DNA from: Nocardioides lacusdianchii
Lineage (GTDB): Bacteria; Actinomycetota; Actinomycetes; Propionibacteriales; Nocardioidaceae
NCBI RefSeq assembly: GCF_020102855.1
Contig: NZ_JADHZD010000011.1
Span: 1 to 64,000 of the forward strand
Length of the DNA stretch: 64,000 nucleotides
Direction: 5' to 3'
Part shown: one piece after another, positions 26,984 to 34,981 of the stretch
How positions within the stretch are numbered: the first letter of the stretch is position 1
How the letters are laid out: every line of letters starts with the position of its first letter
The notes under the pieces: generated by a model
Seen by the model: only the letters and a program-made list of their open reading frames with translations
Database searches by the model: none
Told to the model about the DNA's origin: nothing
Made by a program: the position numbers and the translations under genes

Positions 26984-27388
26984 ATGAGCGAGCGCAGTGA
27001 GCCGGCCACCCCCGGCACGAGTGACGTCCCCCTCGCCGAGCGTGACCTCGCCGCCCTCGTCACCGAGTGGCTGGACTGGGGCCAGGTGGCATCGCTGCTC
27101 GGCGTGACGCCGGCCAAGGTCCGCACGATGATCCGCGAGCACGAGCTTGCCGCCGCCGTGCCCAGGCCGGGTGCGGGCCCGTGCGTGCCGGCCGACTTCT
27201 TCCAGGACGGGCTGATCGTGAAGGGCCTGCCCGGCCTCCTCACGCTGCTGCACGACCACCGCTTCGACGACCGCGAGTGCATCGCGTGGCTCTTCACCGA
27301 CGACGACCTCCCGGGGCGCCCGATCGACGCGCTGCGTGAGAACCGCGGCAGCGAGGTCAAGCGGCGCGCGCAGGTGCTGGAGTACTGA
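26984..27388 (+). CDS. Rv2175c-like DNA-binding protein
   Basis: The 134-residue cytoplasmic protein has an N-terminal winged helix-turn-helix (about 30-55, WLDWGQVASLLGVTPAKVRT). The C-terminal part is also conserved (FFQDGLIVKGLPGLLTLL, ECIAWLFTDDDLPGRPIDALR). Its M. tuberculosis counterpart Rv2175c is a DNA-binding protein phosphorylated by PknL. Here it is likewise divergent from the PknL-like gene. Its stop overlaps the ATG of the secreted RNase gene (TGATG), so a regulator and a toxin-like enzyme share one operon. Confidence 0.85.
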   Translation: MSERSEPATPGTSDVPLAERDLAALVTEWLDWGQVASLLGVTPAKVRTMIREHELAAAVPRPGAGPCVPADFFQDGLIVKGLPGLLTLLHDHRFDDRECIAWLFTDDDLPGRPIDALRENRGSEVKRRAQVLEY

Positions 27389-27891
27389 TGCCGGCCTCGG
27401 CCGCACGGCAGCGCTACCGGTGGGTGGTGCTGCTCGCCGCGGCCGTGATCCTGCTGGTCTCGATGTTCATCCCGGCCGACCGGGACGGCACCGACCCCAG
27501 CGCCGGCAGCGGGACCAGCGACGCGCCGTCAGAGCTGTTGCCGCAGCTGGACGAGGCGGTCTCCGACGCCCCGACCACCTTCCCGTCCACCGGCTCGGCG
27601 AGCGGCCTCCCGCTCGTCGGGCTCTCCGACCTCCCGCCGGAGGCCGCCCGGACGGTCGAGCTGATCGAGGCCGGCGGGCCGTTCCCCGAGCCCGAGCACG
27701 ACGGCGGGGTGTTCGGCAACCGCGAGGAGCTCCTGCCCGACCGACCCAGCGGCTACTACCGCGAGTACACCGTGCCGACGCCCGGCTCGTACGACCGTGG
27801 CGCGCGCCGCATCGTGGCCGGCTCGCCCGGCGAGTACTACTGGACCGACGACCATTACAGCTCCTTCGCCCGCGTGGACGTGGACTCGTGA
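27388..27891 (+). CDS. Secreted or membrane-anchored guanyl-specific ribonuclease (N1/T1, barnase type)
   Basis: The 167-residue protein has one N-terminal hydrophobic segment (about 11-29), a flexible linker and a microbial RNase domain from about residue 76. That domain holds LSDLPPEA, YYREYTV with the catalytic Glu126, the Arg pair 140-141 and DDHYSSF with His156. These match the Glu/Arg/His site of RNase Sa. It would cleave RNA after guanosine outside the cell. It is followed by a barstar-family gene overlapping by four bases, which protects the cell from premature activity. Confidence 0.85.
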   Translation: MPASAARQRYRWVVLLAAAVILLVSMFIPADRDGTDPSAGSGTSDAPSELLPQLDEAVSDAPTTFPSTGSASGLPLVGLSDLPPEAARTVELIEAGGPFPEPEHDGGVFGNREELLPDRPSGYYREYTVPTPGSYDRGARRIVAGSPGEYYWTDDHYSSFARVDVDS

Positions 27892-28322
27892 GCGGGCTCG
27901 CCGCGGTGCTGGCCGGGCGCGAGGCCCCCGGCATCCACACGTGGCACGGCGCCTTCGACGCCGCCGACGTACGCCACAGCGTCGAGCACGCCGGGTGGGG
28001 CTTCGCCCACGTCGATGGCTGGACCCGGGGGGACACCAAGGCAGGCTTCCTCGACGCCGTCGGGGATGCCCTCGACTTCCCCGGGCACTACGGCCGGAAC
28101 TTCGACGCCCTCGCCGACTGCCTGCACGACATCGGCGCCGGGCGCGACGGGGTCGTCCTGCTCTGGGACGGGTGGGCCACCCTGGCCCGCGCCGACGAGC
28201 GGGCCTTCAGCATCGCCCTCAGCGTCCTCGGCTCCCGGGTCAACGACGACCGGGGCGTGCCGTTCACGGTCCTGTTGCGCGGCGAGGGCCCGGTGCTCCC
28301 CGGGATCACCAGCCTCGACTGA
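27888..28322 (+). CDS. Barstar-family ribonuclease inhibitor
   Basis: The 144-residue protein belongs to the barstar family, which plugs the active site of barnase-type RNases. The conserved central stretch FPGHYGRNFDALADCLHDI, the aromatic-rich VLLWDGW and the final GVPFTVLLRG are clear. Its GTG overlaps the RNase stop (GTGA at 27888-27891), so inhibitor and enzyme are translationally coupled. The protein lacks a signal peptide and acts in the cytoplasm. It is convergent with the polyprenyl synthase gene. Confidence 0.9.
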   Translation: MSGLAAVLAGREAPGIHTWHGAFDAADVRHSVEHAGWGFAHVDGWTRGDTKAGFLDAVGDALDFPGHYGRNFDALADCLHDIGAGRDGVVLLWDGWATLARADERAFSIALSVLGSRVNDDRGVPFTVLLRGEGPVLPGITSLD

Positions 28323-28335
28323 GGCCCCTGCGCGC

Positions 28336-29400
28336 TCAGACGGTGCGCTGGGTCGCTGCGGCCGCGAGCTCGGTGAGCACCACGCGGGCACCGCCGTCGA
28401 TCTCGGCCGCGTGCAACGTCTCGACGGCATGGTCGGCCAACGAGCCGATCACCGCCTCGACCTGCGCGCGGGCGCCGGAGTCCTCGATGATCGCGCGCAG
28501 CTCCTCCACGTCGGCCGCGTCGAGCGGGGTGCCGAGCGCGGCATCGAGACGCCGGGCGGCGGCCGGGGGAGCGGCGTCGAGGGCGAGCGCGACGAGCACC
28601 GTGCGCTTGCCCTCCACGAGGTCGTCGCCGGCCGGCTTGCCGGTCGCGGCCGGGTCGCCGAAGACGCCGAGCACGTCGTCGCGCAGCTGGAAGGCCTCGC
28701 CGAGCGGCAGGCCGAAGCGGCCCAGCTGCTCGAGCTGCGCCGCGGTGGCACCGGCGAGGCCGGCACCGATGTGGAGCGGTCGCTCGATGCTGTACTTCGC
28801 GGACTTGTAGCGCAGCACGGTCATCGCCGTGTCGACGTCGGCGTGGCCGCGGGCCTGGACCGAGACGTCGAGGAACTGCCCGGCGATCACCTCGGTGCGG
28901 CAGAGCTCGAGGAGCGCCATGCCGGAGGCGACGTCGTCGGCGGCGAAGCCGGAGCCCCGCAGCAGGTCGCCGGACCAGCCAAGCAGCAGGTCGCCGAGCA
29001 GGATCGCCGCGGCGGCGCCGTACTGCTCGGGATCCCCGCGCCAGCCGGCCGCGCGGTGCTCGCCCTCGAAGGCGCGGTGCGTGGCCGGACGGCCGCGCCG
29101 CGTGTCGGAGGCGTCCATGAGGTCGTCGTGGACGAGCGCACTGGCGTGCAGCACCTCCAGCGCCGCGCACGCGCGGGCCAGCGCAGCGGCGTCGGCGACG
29201 TCGGGCTGCACGGCGCGGTAGCCCCAGTGGCAGAAGGCGGCACGGAACCGCTTGCCGCCGCGCACCGCCGTACGCGCCTCGTCGATCAGGCGACCGGCGT
29301 CGGGGCCCAGCGGCGCGAGCTCGGCGGCGCGGCGGTCGAGGAAGGCATCCAGCACCTGCTGGACCTGGTCGCGGAAGGATGCGGGGTTCCAGGTCGTCAC
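28336..29400 (-). CDS. idsA: Polyprenyl (geranylgeranyl-type) diphosphate synthase
   Basis: The 354-residue enzyme joins isopentenyl diphosphate units into prenyl diphosphates. Both aspartate-rich motifs are present: LVHDDLMDASDTRRGRP and LRDDVLGVFGD. The substrate-binding GGKRFRAAF is also present. Product length cannot be fixed from sequence; the residues before the first motif (EVLHASALVHDD) are small. The GTG at 29400 follows TAGGCT by seven bases. Its divergence from metF matches the mycobacterial idsA2/Rv2172c layout. Confidence 0.88.
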   Translation of the reverse strand: MTTWNPASFRDQVQQVLDAFLDRRAAELAPLGPDAGRLIDEARTAVRGGKRFRAAFCHWGYRAVQPDVADAAALARACAALEVLHASALVHDDLMDASDTRRGRPATHRAFEGEHRAAGWRGDPEQYGAAAAILLGDLLLGWSGDLLRGSGFAADDVASGMALLELCRTEVIAGQFLDVSVQARGHADVDTAMTVLRYKSAKYSIERPLHIGAGLAGATAAQLEQLGRFGLPLGEAFQLRDDVLGVFGDPAATGKPAGDDLVEGKRTVLVALALDAAPPAAARRLDAALGTPLDAADVEELRAIIEDSGARAQVEAVIGSLADHAVETLHAAEIDGGARVVLTELAAAATQRTV

Positions 29401-29407
29401 GTCATGG

Positions 29408-29413
29408 AGCCTA
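29408..29413 (-). promoter_or_regulatory. Putative leaderless -10 (TAGGCT) of idsA
   Basis: TAGGCT on the minus strand ends seven bases before the GTG at 29400. Confidence 0.5.
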
Positions 29414-29451
29414 ATCAGTGGACAAGGGCACCGGCGCATCGCGGGGCTCCG

Positions 29452-29457
29452 TAGGCT
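29452..29457 (+). promoter_or_regulatory. Putative leaderless -10 (TAGGCT) of metF
   Basis: TAGGCT ends seven bases before the ATG at 29465. Confidence 0.5.
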
Positions 29458-29464
29458 TGCGCCC

Positions 29465-30355
29465 ATGAGCGACGGACGGGGCCTGAGCATGCGCGACCTG
29501 CTTGCGCGCGGCGAGCGGTCCTTCTCCTTCGAGTTCTTCCCGCCGAAGGACGAGGCCGGCGAGGAGCAGCTCTGGCAGGCCATCACTGACCTCGAGCCCT
29601 ACGGCCCGACCTTCGTCTCGGTGACCTACGGCGCCGGCGGCACCACGCGCGACCGCACCGTCGCCATCACCGAGCGCATCGCCCGCGAGACCAGCATGCT
29701 GCCGGTCGCGCACCTGACCTGCGTCGGCCACACGGTCGAGGAGCTCACCACGATCCTCGACGACCTCAGCCGGGCCGGCGTGCACCACGTGATGGCGCTG
29801 CGCGGTGACCCGCCGAGCGGTCCCGGGAGCCCCTGGACGCCGACCGAGGGCGGCCTGACCTACGCCAACGAGCTGGTCGCGCTGATCCGCGAGCGGGCCG
29901 ACATGCGCATCGGTGTCGCGGCCTTCCCCGAGGGGCACGTCGACGCGGTCGACCTCGAGACCGACGCCCACGTGCTGAAGGCCAAGCACGACGCCGGCGC
30001 CGAGTTCGCCGTGACCGACATGGTGCTGCGCGCCTCCGACTACGTCGGCCTGGTCGAGCGGGCGCGAGCGGTGGGCGCCGACCTGCCGATCATCCCCGGC
30101 ATCATGCCGATCCTGAACCTCCGCTCGATGCAGCGGATGGTCGAGTTCTCCCGCCGCCAGCTGCCCGAGGAGATCACCTCCCGGCTCGAGCCGCTCGCCG
30201 ACGAGCCCGAGCGGCTGCGCGCCGAGGGCATCGCGATCGCGACCGAGCTCTGTCGCGACCTGCTCGAGGCCGGCGCACCGGGCCTGCACTTCTACACCCT
30301 CAACCGGTCGAAGGCGACGCGCGAGATCTTCGCCAACCTGCGCATCACGGTGTGA
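29465..30355 (+). CDS. metF: 5,10-methylenetetrahydrofolate reductase
   Basis: The 296-residue flavoenzyme reduces methylenetetrahydrofolate to methyltetrahydrofolate for methionine synthesis. Family features are FSFEFFPPKDEAGEEQLW at residues 19-36, the flavin-site stretch VSVTYGAGGTTRDRT, HLTCVGHT and LRGDPPSG. The C-terminus ends in HFYTLNRSKATREIF, the usual MetF finish. The ATG at 29465 is supported by the TAGGCT element and by the family N-terminus; the frame is open further upstream without a family match. Confidence 0.93.
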   Translation: MSDGRGLSMRDLLARGERSFSFEFFPPKDEAGEEQLWQAITDLEPYGPTFVSVTYGAGGTTRDRTVAITERIARETSMLPVAHLTCVGHTVEELTTILDDLSRAGVHHVMALRGDPPSGPGSPWTPTEGGLTYANELVALIRERADMRIGVAAFPEGHVDAVDLETDAHVLKAKHDAGAEFAVTDMVLRASDYVGLVERARAVGADLPIIPGIMPILNLRSMQRMVEFSRRQLPEEITSRLEPLADEPERLRAEGIAIATELCRDLLEAGAPGLHFYTLNRSKATREIFANLRITV

Positions 30356-30379
30356 CCTCACGCCTGCCGCGGCTCCGGC

Positions 30380-30385
30380 TACGGT
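30380..30385 (+). promoter_or_regulatory. Putative leaderless -10 (TACGGT) of the SIMPL gene
   Basis: TACGGT ends seven bases before the ATG at 30393, which supports that start over a GTG at 30384. Confidence 0.45.
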
Positions 30386-30392
30386 GGCGCGC

Positions 30393-31001
30393 ATGATGAC
30401 CGTCACCGTCACGGGGACCGGCACCGCCCGTGTCGCGCCCGACAGCGCCGTGGTCCGGCTGTCCGCGGTCGCCCGCGGCACCGGCGTCGCGGAGGCATAC
30501 GAGTCCATGTCGACGGCGGGCGGTGCGGTGGTCGAGGTGGCACGGCGCCACACCGAGCAGCGCCGGATCGCCTCGACCGGGATCACCGTGTGGCCCTGGC
30601 ACGACCACTCCGGCACCCGCCTGGGCTACGAGGCCCGGCACGCCTTCGCCATCGGGTGCGCCGACCTGTCCGCGGCGGGCGCGATGCTCGGCGATCTCGC
30701 GGCCGGGGTCGGCGACGCGCTCGCGGTCGACAGCGTCGGCCTCGAGGTCACCGAGGACCACGGCGCGGGGGCCAAGGCGCGCGAGGCGGCGTTCCACGAC
30801 GCCCGCGACCGGGCAGCTGCCCTCGCCCGGATGGCCGGCGCGGGCCTCGGCGCCGTGCAGTCGATCGTCGAGGGAGACGCAGGGCAGGGCGGTCCGGCAC
30901 CGATGCCCCGGATGGCGATGGCCCACGACGCCGGCGCGATCGAGCCGGGCGAGGCGACGGTGACGAGCACCGTCACGGTCGTGTGGGAGCTCGCCTACTG
31001 A
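30393..31001 (+). CDS. SIMPL-domain protein (DUF541)
   Basis: The 202-residue protein is a SIMPL/DUF541 domain throughout, starting with TVTGTGTARVAPDSAVV and ending in TSTVTVVWELAY. There is no signal peptide, so it is cytoplasmic, unlike many family members. It contains the usual segment in which AREAAFHDARDRAAALA precedes the last strands. The molecular function of the family is poorly known. It is convergent with the FAD oxidoreductase gene, with a nine-base gap. Confidence 0.8.
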   Translation: MMTVTVTGTGTARVAPDSAVVRLSAVARGTGVAEAYESMSTAGGAVVEVARRHTEQRRIASTGITVWPWHDHSGTRLGYEARHAFAIGCADLSAAGAMLGDLAAGVGDALAVDSVGLEVTEDHGAGAKAREAAFHDARDRAAALARMAGAGLGAVQSIVEGDAGQGGPAPMPRMAMAHDAGAIEPGEATVTSTVTVVWELAY

Positions 31002-31010
31002 CCGCTCGTG

Positions 31011-32312
31011 TCAGGCGCGGCCGACCACCGCGGCCACCAGCGCCGCGCTGAGGCCGGCGAAGGGGAGTCCCGAGCCGGTGGTCGCGTGCGCGCCGGCGGT
31101 GAGCACGCCCGGGATCGGCGTACGCGGTCCGAGCCGGTCGCGCGACGTGCGCGGACCCTGCCACAGCACGCCCCACGGCGACCCACCCCACGCCTCGACG
31201 AGGTCGCGGGGGCTGCGGTCGACGCGCGCGACGACCTGCCGGCGCACGTCGATGCCCTGGCGGGCCAGCGCCAGCAGCACGTCCTCGGCGATGCGGCCGC
31301 GGCCCAGCACCGTCCAGGCCGCGGCGCCGTCGGGTGCCCGGCCCCCGGTGCGCACCACCAGCAGCGGGTCGCCGTGCACCACCACCTCGTGCGGGAGGTC
31401 CGGGATGTCACCGGCCAGGCCGACGTGGCAGACCACGGGCGGCATCGCCGGCATCGTGCGCCGGACGTACGACGCCAGCGCGGGCAGGCGGCGCGGGTCG
31501 ATCGCCACCACCACGTGGTCGGCGCCCACCTCGCCGTCGGCGGTCCGGACGGCTGCCACCCGTCCGCCACGCACGACGAGGTCGAGGGCCTCGGTCCCGG
31601 TCCGGACCGTGACGCCGCGCAGCTCGAGCCGCGCGGCCATCGCGGCGCCGAGCGCGGCGAGGCCACCGGGGACCGTCCAGGCGCCGAAGCGCTGCTCGAG
31701 GTAGATGTCGACGCCGGCGTGCACCGGGGCGTTGCGCAGCTCGTGGCCGGCCATGACCAGTCGGTGCCCGGCGACGAGCCGCAGCCGCTCGTCGCGGAAC
31801 GTCCGGCGCAGCCGCTTGTCCAGCGACTCGCGTCGCCCGAGGAGGTCGACCAGCTCGCGCGGGGCGACGTCGGCGTCGAAGGGTCGCTCGAACCACTCCT
31901 TGCGCAGCAGCTCCCACGCCTCGCCGTACGACGCCACGTGGTCGACCCACTGCTGCCCCAGGCCCGGCCCGAGGCCCTCGAAGGCCGCGAGCTGGGCGGC
32001 GCGGGACCCGCCGGGGACCCGGACCGACGATCCGTCGCCGAAGCGGTGCTCGCGGACCGGGTCGAGCGGCTGCAGGTCGAGCTCGCGCTCCAGCGGACGG
32101 CCGGACTTGCGGAACAGGTCGCGGACCACGGCGGGGAGCAGGGTGCTCGCGGGGCCGGCGTCCCAGGTGAAGCCGTCGTGCTCGACCGAGGTCAGGGCGC
32201 CGCCGAGGTGGTCGGCGCGCTCCAGGAGGGTGACGTCGTGGCCCAGCTTGGCCAGCCGCGCGGCCGTCGCCATGCCGCCGAACCCGCCACCGACCACCAC
32301 CACGCGCGCCAC
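31011..32312 (-). CDS. FAD-dependent oxidoreductase (phytoene desaturase-like)
   Basis: The 433-residue protein starts with the dinucleotide-binding VVVVGGGFGGMATAARLAKLG and LLERADHLGGALTS. It ends with the FAD-binding segment IPGVLTAGAHATTGSGLPFAGLSA, both as in CrtI-type desaturases and amine oxidases. The middle is divergent, so carotenoid activity is uncertain. No other carotenoid genes are nearby, though a prenyl synthase lies 1.6 kb away. A TAGGGT element six bases before the GTG overlaps the stop codon of the upstream DUF4126 gene. Confidence 0.75.
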   Translation of the reverse strand: MARVVVVGGGFGGMATAARLAKLGHDVTLLERADHLGGALTSVEHDGFTWDAGPASTLLPAVVRDLFRKSGRPLERELDLQPLDPVREHRFGDGSSVRVPGGSRAAQLAAFEGLGPGLGQQWVDHVASYGEAWELLRKEWFERPFDADVAPRELVDLLGRRESLDKRLRRTFRDERLRLVAGHRLVMAGHELRNAPVHAGVDIYLEQRFGAWTVPGGLAALGAAMAARLELRGVTVRTGTEALDLVVRGGRVAAVRTADGEVGADHVVVAIDPRRLPALASYVRRTMPAMPPVVCHVGLAGDIPDLPHEVVVHGDPLLVVRTGGRAPDGAAAWTVLGRGRIAEDVLLALARQGIDVRRQVVARVDRSPRDLVEAWGGSPWGVLWQGPRTSRDRLGPRTPIPGVLTAGAHATTGSGLPFAGLSAALVAAVVGRA

Positions 32313-32318
32313 GGGTGA

Positions 32319-32324
32319 ACCCTA
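32319..32324 (-). promoter_or_regulatory. Putative leaderless -10 (TAGGGT) of the FAD oxidoreductase
   Basis: TAGGGT on the minus strand ends six bases before the GTG at 32312; its first three bases are the stop codon of the upstream gene. Confidence 0.45.
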
Positions 32325-32924
32325 GGCGACCGGACCTCCGACGCCCGCGCGTGTCGGGCCCGCCTTCCACCGACGCCAGCCGCGGCGGATCAGGCGGGAG
32401 AGGAAGAACAGCATCACGAGCCCGAGCAGGAGCAGCACGCCGGCCACGGCTGCCGCCGCTCGCGGGTGCTCGAGCGAGAACCACACCACGGCCAGCACCG
32501 CGGCGTCCTCGGTGAGGCTGGCCAGGATGTTGGTCGCGGGCTCGGGGGAGGTGTTGATCGCCAGCCGTCCGCCGGCCTTGGCGAGGTGGCTGAGCAGCGC
32601 GGTGCCGCCACCGACGACGCCCAGGACCGCCTGGTCGAGCGAGGATGCCTCGCCGGCGAGCAGCACGCCGATCACGGCGCCCGCGGTGGGACGGATCGCG
32701 GTGGAGATCGCGTCCCAGGTGGAGTCGATGTAGGGGATCTTGTCGGCGACGAACTCCATCGCGTAGAGGAAGCCCGCGACCGCCAGCACGTCCCAGCGCC
32801 CCAGCGCGTCGGGGATCTCCGCGACCGTGCCGACCCGGTCGGCGATGCCCAGGACGAGGACGACCAGGTAGGCGTTGATGCCGCTCGCCCATCCGCTGGA
32901 GAAGGTCAGGGACAGCGCGTCCAC
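32322..32924 (-). CDS. DUF4126 family membrane protein
   Basis: The 200-residue protein has about five hydrophobic helices and the DUF4126 start MDALSLTFSSGWASGINAYL. It also has the segment EFVADKIPYIDSTWDAIST and the glycine-rich VGGGTALLSHLAKAGGRLAINTS. The function is unknown. It starts three bases after the YbaK-like gene, so the two form an operon. Confidence 0.8.
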   Translation of the reverse strand: MDALSLTFSSGWASGINAYLVVLVLGIADRVGTVAEIPDALGRWDVLAVAGFLYAMEFVADKIPYIDSTWDAISTAIRPTAGAVIGVLLAGEASSLDQAVLGVVGGGTALLSHLAKAGGRLAINTSPEPATNILASLTEDAAVLAVVWFSLEHPRAAAAVAGVLLLLGLVMLFFLSRLIRRGWRRWKAGPTRAGVGGPVA

Positions 32925-32927
32925 GGC

Positions 32928-33419
32928 TCAGGCACCGTCCTGCGGGGCCTCGACGTCGACCTCGACGGCTCCCGTCATCGCCACGAGCTCGTCGTACGTC
33001 GTGGAGAAGACCGCAGCAGGGTGGCCCGCCGCGGCCCACACCACGTCGTGGCGCCGCAGCCACGGGTCGATCCAGGTGCGGACCGGCTCAGGGTGGTCGA
33101 TGGGGGAGACGCCACCGATGACCTGCCCGGTGTGACGGCGCACGAACTCGGGGTCCGCGCGCTTCAACCGGCCGACGCCGATGCGCCCGGCCACCGCCGC
33201 GGTGTCGACCCGGTGGGCGCCCGACGTGAGGATGAGCACCGGCTCGCCGCCGGCGTCGAACAGCAGGCTGTTGGCGATGGCGCCGACCTCGCAGCCCAGT
33301 GCCGCCGCGGCAAGTGCGGCAGTGTGGGCGCTGTCGGGCAGGATGACCACGTCACCCGTCCCGCCGCGCCGGGTGAGCTCGCCTCGAAATGAGGTGATCG
33401 ATGTGTGCTCGGTCGACAT
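32928..33419 (-). CDS. YbaK/EbsC-family protein (putative aminoacyl-tRNA deacylase)
   Basis: The 163-residue protein belongs to the YbaK family, whose studied members remove mischarged amino acids from tRNA. It has NSLLFDAGGEPVLILTSGAHRVD, then GQVIGGVSPIDHPEPVRTWID, covering the conserved lysine-poor pocket and the GGVSP loop. The usual catalytic lysine region reads GRLKRADPEFV. Editing specificity is not inferable. TAGGCT lies six bases before the ATG. Confidence 0.8.
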   Translation of the reverse strand: MSTEHTSITSFRGELTRRGGTGDVVILPDSAHTAALAAAALGCEVGAIANSLLFDAGGEPVLILTSGAHRVDTAAVAGRIGVGRLKRADPEFVRRHTGQVIGGVSPIDHPEPVRTWIDPWLRRHDVVWAAAGHPAAVFSTTYDELVAMTGAVEVDVEAPQDGA

Positions 33420-33425
33420 GATGCG

Positions 33426-33431
33426 AGCCTA
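33426..33431 (-). promoter_or_regulatory. Putative leaderless -10 (TAGGCT) of the YbaK-like gene
   Basis: TAGGCT on the minus strand ends six bases before the ATG at 33419. Confidence 0.5.
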
Positions 33432-33464
33432 GCGACGACAACCGATGAGCTTCAGGAGTGATGC

Positions 33465-33932
33465 ATGGCGCGCGACGTGCCCCGGTCCGTGACCAACAGC
33501 GTGCGAGTGCTGGGCCTGATCGTGGCCACCTCGGGCGTGATCACCCTGCTGACCTGGCTGATGCGCGACGAGGTGATCCTCGGCTGGGCCCAGGGCAACC
33601 CGACGGCGCAGGAGCTGCTGGCCCAGGGCGGCATCGAGCAGCTGCGTGACGACCCGATCGTGCCGGGCTTCGTGGCGCTGTCGGTGGTGGCGTTCGTCGG
33701 CTTCGCCCTGCTGGCGGTGGTCCTCGCCTCGTTCTTCCTCGGCGGCCACGCCTGGACCCGTCCGGTGCTCACCGCGACCGCGGGCATCGGCGTCCTGGTG
33801 GGGGCGGTCTGCCTCGACTCCCACCTCCCCACGATCTTCGTGGTGCTCTCGGCGCTGGTCATCCTCGAGGGCCTCGTGCTCTCGTTCTTCCTCTGGCAAC
33901 GCGAGACCACGGCCCACCTCCGCGACGTCTGA
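33465..33932 (+). CDS. Four-helix membrane protein, unknown function
   Basis: I do not recognise this 155-residue protein. It has four hydrophobic helices at about residues 15-33, 67-91, 98-115 and 119-141, with a polar loop of about 30 residues after the first. The upstream stretch CTTCAGGAGTGATGC holds a good ribosome site (CAGGAG) before the ATG. It stands alone between divergent YbaK and the SOS-linked group. Confidence 0.65.
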   Translation: MARDVPRSVTNSVRVLGLIVATSGVITLLTWLMRDEVILGWAQGNPTAQELLAQGGIEQLRDDPIVPGFVALSVVAFVGFALLAVVLASFFLGGHAWTRPVLTATAGIGVLVGAVCLDSHLPTIFVVLSALVILEGLVLSFFLWQRETTAHLRDV

Positions 33933-33978
33933 GCACCTCACTGCTCCAGGGTTCAGCCCGTCCCCTCCTCGGCCGCTC

Positions 33979-34009
33979 TTGACGCGTTGTCGGTGGGGAG
34001 GAGTAACGT
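33979..34009 (+). promoter_or_regulatory. Promoter of the DUF6504 group
   Basis: TTGACG (33979-33984) and TAACGT (34004-34009, spacing 19), or AGTAAC with spacing 17, form a plausible sigma-70-type promoter. It lies directly upstream of the SOS box. Confidence 0.45.
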
Positions 34010-34018
34010 TCGGGGTGT

Positions 34019-34034
34019 TCGAACATCTGTTCGA
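34019..34034. promoter_or_regulatory. LexA SOS box TCGAAC-N4-GTTCGA
   Basis: TCGAACATCTGTTCGA is a perfect palindrome that matches the actinobacterial LexA consensus in both half-sites. It lies 10 bases after the putative -10 and 80 bases before the DUF6504 start, so LexA bound here would block transcription of the DUF6504/HEPN pair and probably of dinB. Confidence 0.88.
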
Positions 34035-34113
34035 TGCGACCCGGGTGGTGGTGACCTCGACCCCCACCTCCGCCCGGGTCGGCCCCGGGGTCGACGGAGC
34101 GTGAGGAGGCGTG

Positions 34114-34440
34114 ATGAGGCAGTACGACGACCCTGTCGAGGTGCGACGTGGCGAGGAGCAGGACCCCGACCAGTTCCTGTGGCGCGGCCGGCTGTGGAAG
34201 GTGCGCGCCGTGGTCGCGCACTGGGTGGAGACCGGCCCGTGGTGGCAGGGCTCCGTCGACCGCGACGGCGCTGCGGGCGACCTGCTGGCCGAGCGTGAGC
34301 TGTGGCGGGTCGAGGCCGGCCGCGGCGCCCCGCCCGTCCGTCCCGTGCCCGACGAGGAGTCCCCGCCGACCTACGGCGTGTTCGACCTGTCCTTCGACTG
34401 GACCGACGGGCGCTGGCAGCTCGTCGGCAGCCTGGACTGA
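34114..34440 (+). CDS. DUF6504 family protein
   Basis: The 108-residue soluble protein matches the family found beside DinB-type polymerase genes in actinobacteria. It is rich in Trp, with GRLWKVRAVVAHWVETGPWW and FDLSFDWTDGRWQLVGSLD. Its role is unknown. The SOS box upstream and the downstream HEPN, methyltransferase and dinB genes suggest a part in the damage response. A GTG one codon before the ATG is an equally possible start. Confidence 0.8.
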   Translation: MRQYDDPVEVRRGEEQDPDQFLWRGRLWKVRAVVAHWVETGPWWQGSVDRDGAAGDLLAERELWRVEAGRGAPPVRPVPDEESPPTYGVFDLSFDWTDGRWQLVGSLD

Positions 34441-34449
34441 GGCGCCGAG

Positions 34450-34863
34450 ATGGACCACACCCTGAGCCCCCACCTCGTCCCGGCGTCCGCCCACTCCTAC
34501 CTCCAGCGCTCGGCCACCTCGCTCCACGACGCGATCACCGCGCGCGACGTGCCCACCCGCTATGCCTGCGCGCACGTCGCCGCGCTGTGCGCAGCGGCCG
34601 CCCTGCTCGCGGCACGGGCCAAGCCGGCGCCGAGGGGCCGACGGCAGAAGAACGCGTGGGTCCTGCTCGCCGAGGTCGCCCCCGAGCTCACCGAGTGGGC
34701 GAGCTTCTTCGCATCCGGTGCCGCCAAGCGCGCCGCCGCCGAGGCGGGCTCGACCCGTGCCGTCAGCGAGCGTGAGGCCGACGACCTGGTGCGCGACGCC
34801 GACCGGTTCCTCGCTGTCATCGAGCAGGCGCTCGGCCTGGTGCCGCACGCCAGCGTGGCGTGA
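34450..34863 (+). CDS. SAV_6107-type HEPN protein
   Basis: The 137-residue all-helical protein resembles the SAV_6107 HEPN family, which accompanies DUF6504 and dinB in actinobacteria. Residues 37-42 read RYACAH, an R-x4-H motif like that of catalytic HEPN RNases, followed by the alanine-rich helix VAALCAAAALLAARAK. The gene starts nine bases after DUF6504 and shares its SOS-boxed promoter. RNA cleavage is an inference from the motif only. Confidence 0.75.
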   Translation: MDHTLSPHLVPASAHSYLQRSATSLHDAITARDVPTRYACAHVAALCAAAALLAARAKPAPRGRRQKNAWVLLAEVAPELTEWASFFASGAAKRAAAEAGSTRAVSEREADDLVRDADRFLAVIEQALGLVPHASVA

Positions 34864-34968
34864 GGTGGCGCTGGCGACCCGGCCGACACACAGGCAGGCC
34901 TCGCCCGCAGCCTGTGGCACCGCAGCCCGGGGAGCCCGGGATGACCCGGGCCGCGCCGACGCTCCCAC

Positions 34969-34974
34969 TAGGGT
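34969..34974 (+). promoter_or_regulatory. Putative leaderless -10 (TAGGGT) of the methyltransferase/dinB pair
   Basis: TAGGGT ends seven bases before the ATG at 34982, so the downstream genes may also be transcribed independently of the SOS promoter. Confidence 0.5.
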
Positions 34975-34981
34975 TGCTCCC

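Noticed and set aside
27388-28322. RNase/barstar pair as a contact-dependent polymorphic toxin
   Set aside because: The RNase is short, with only a signal/anchor segment and no large delivery domain such as RHS, WXG or CDI; a simple secreted RNase with inhibitor fits better.
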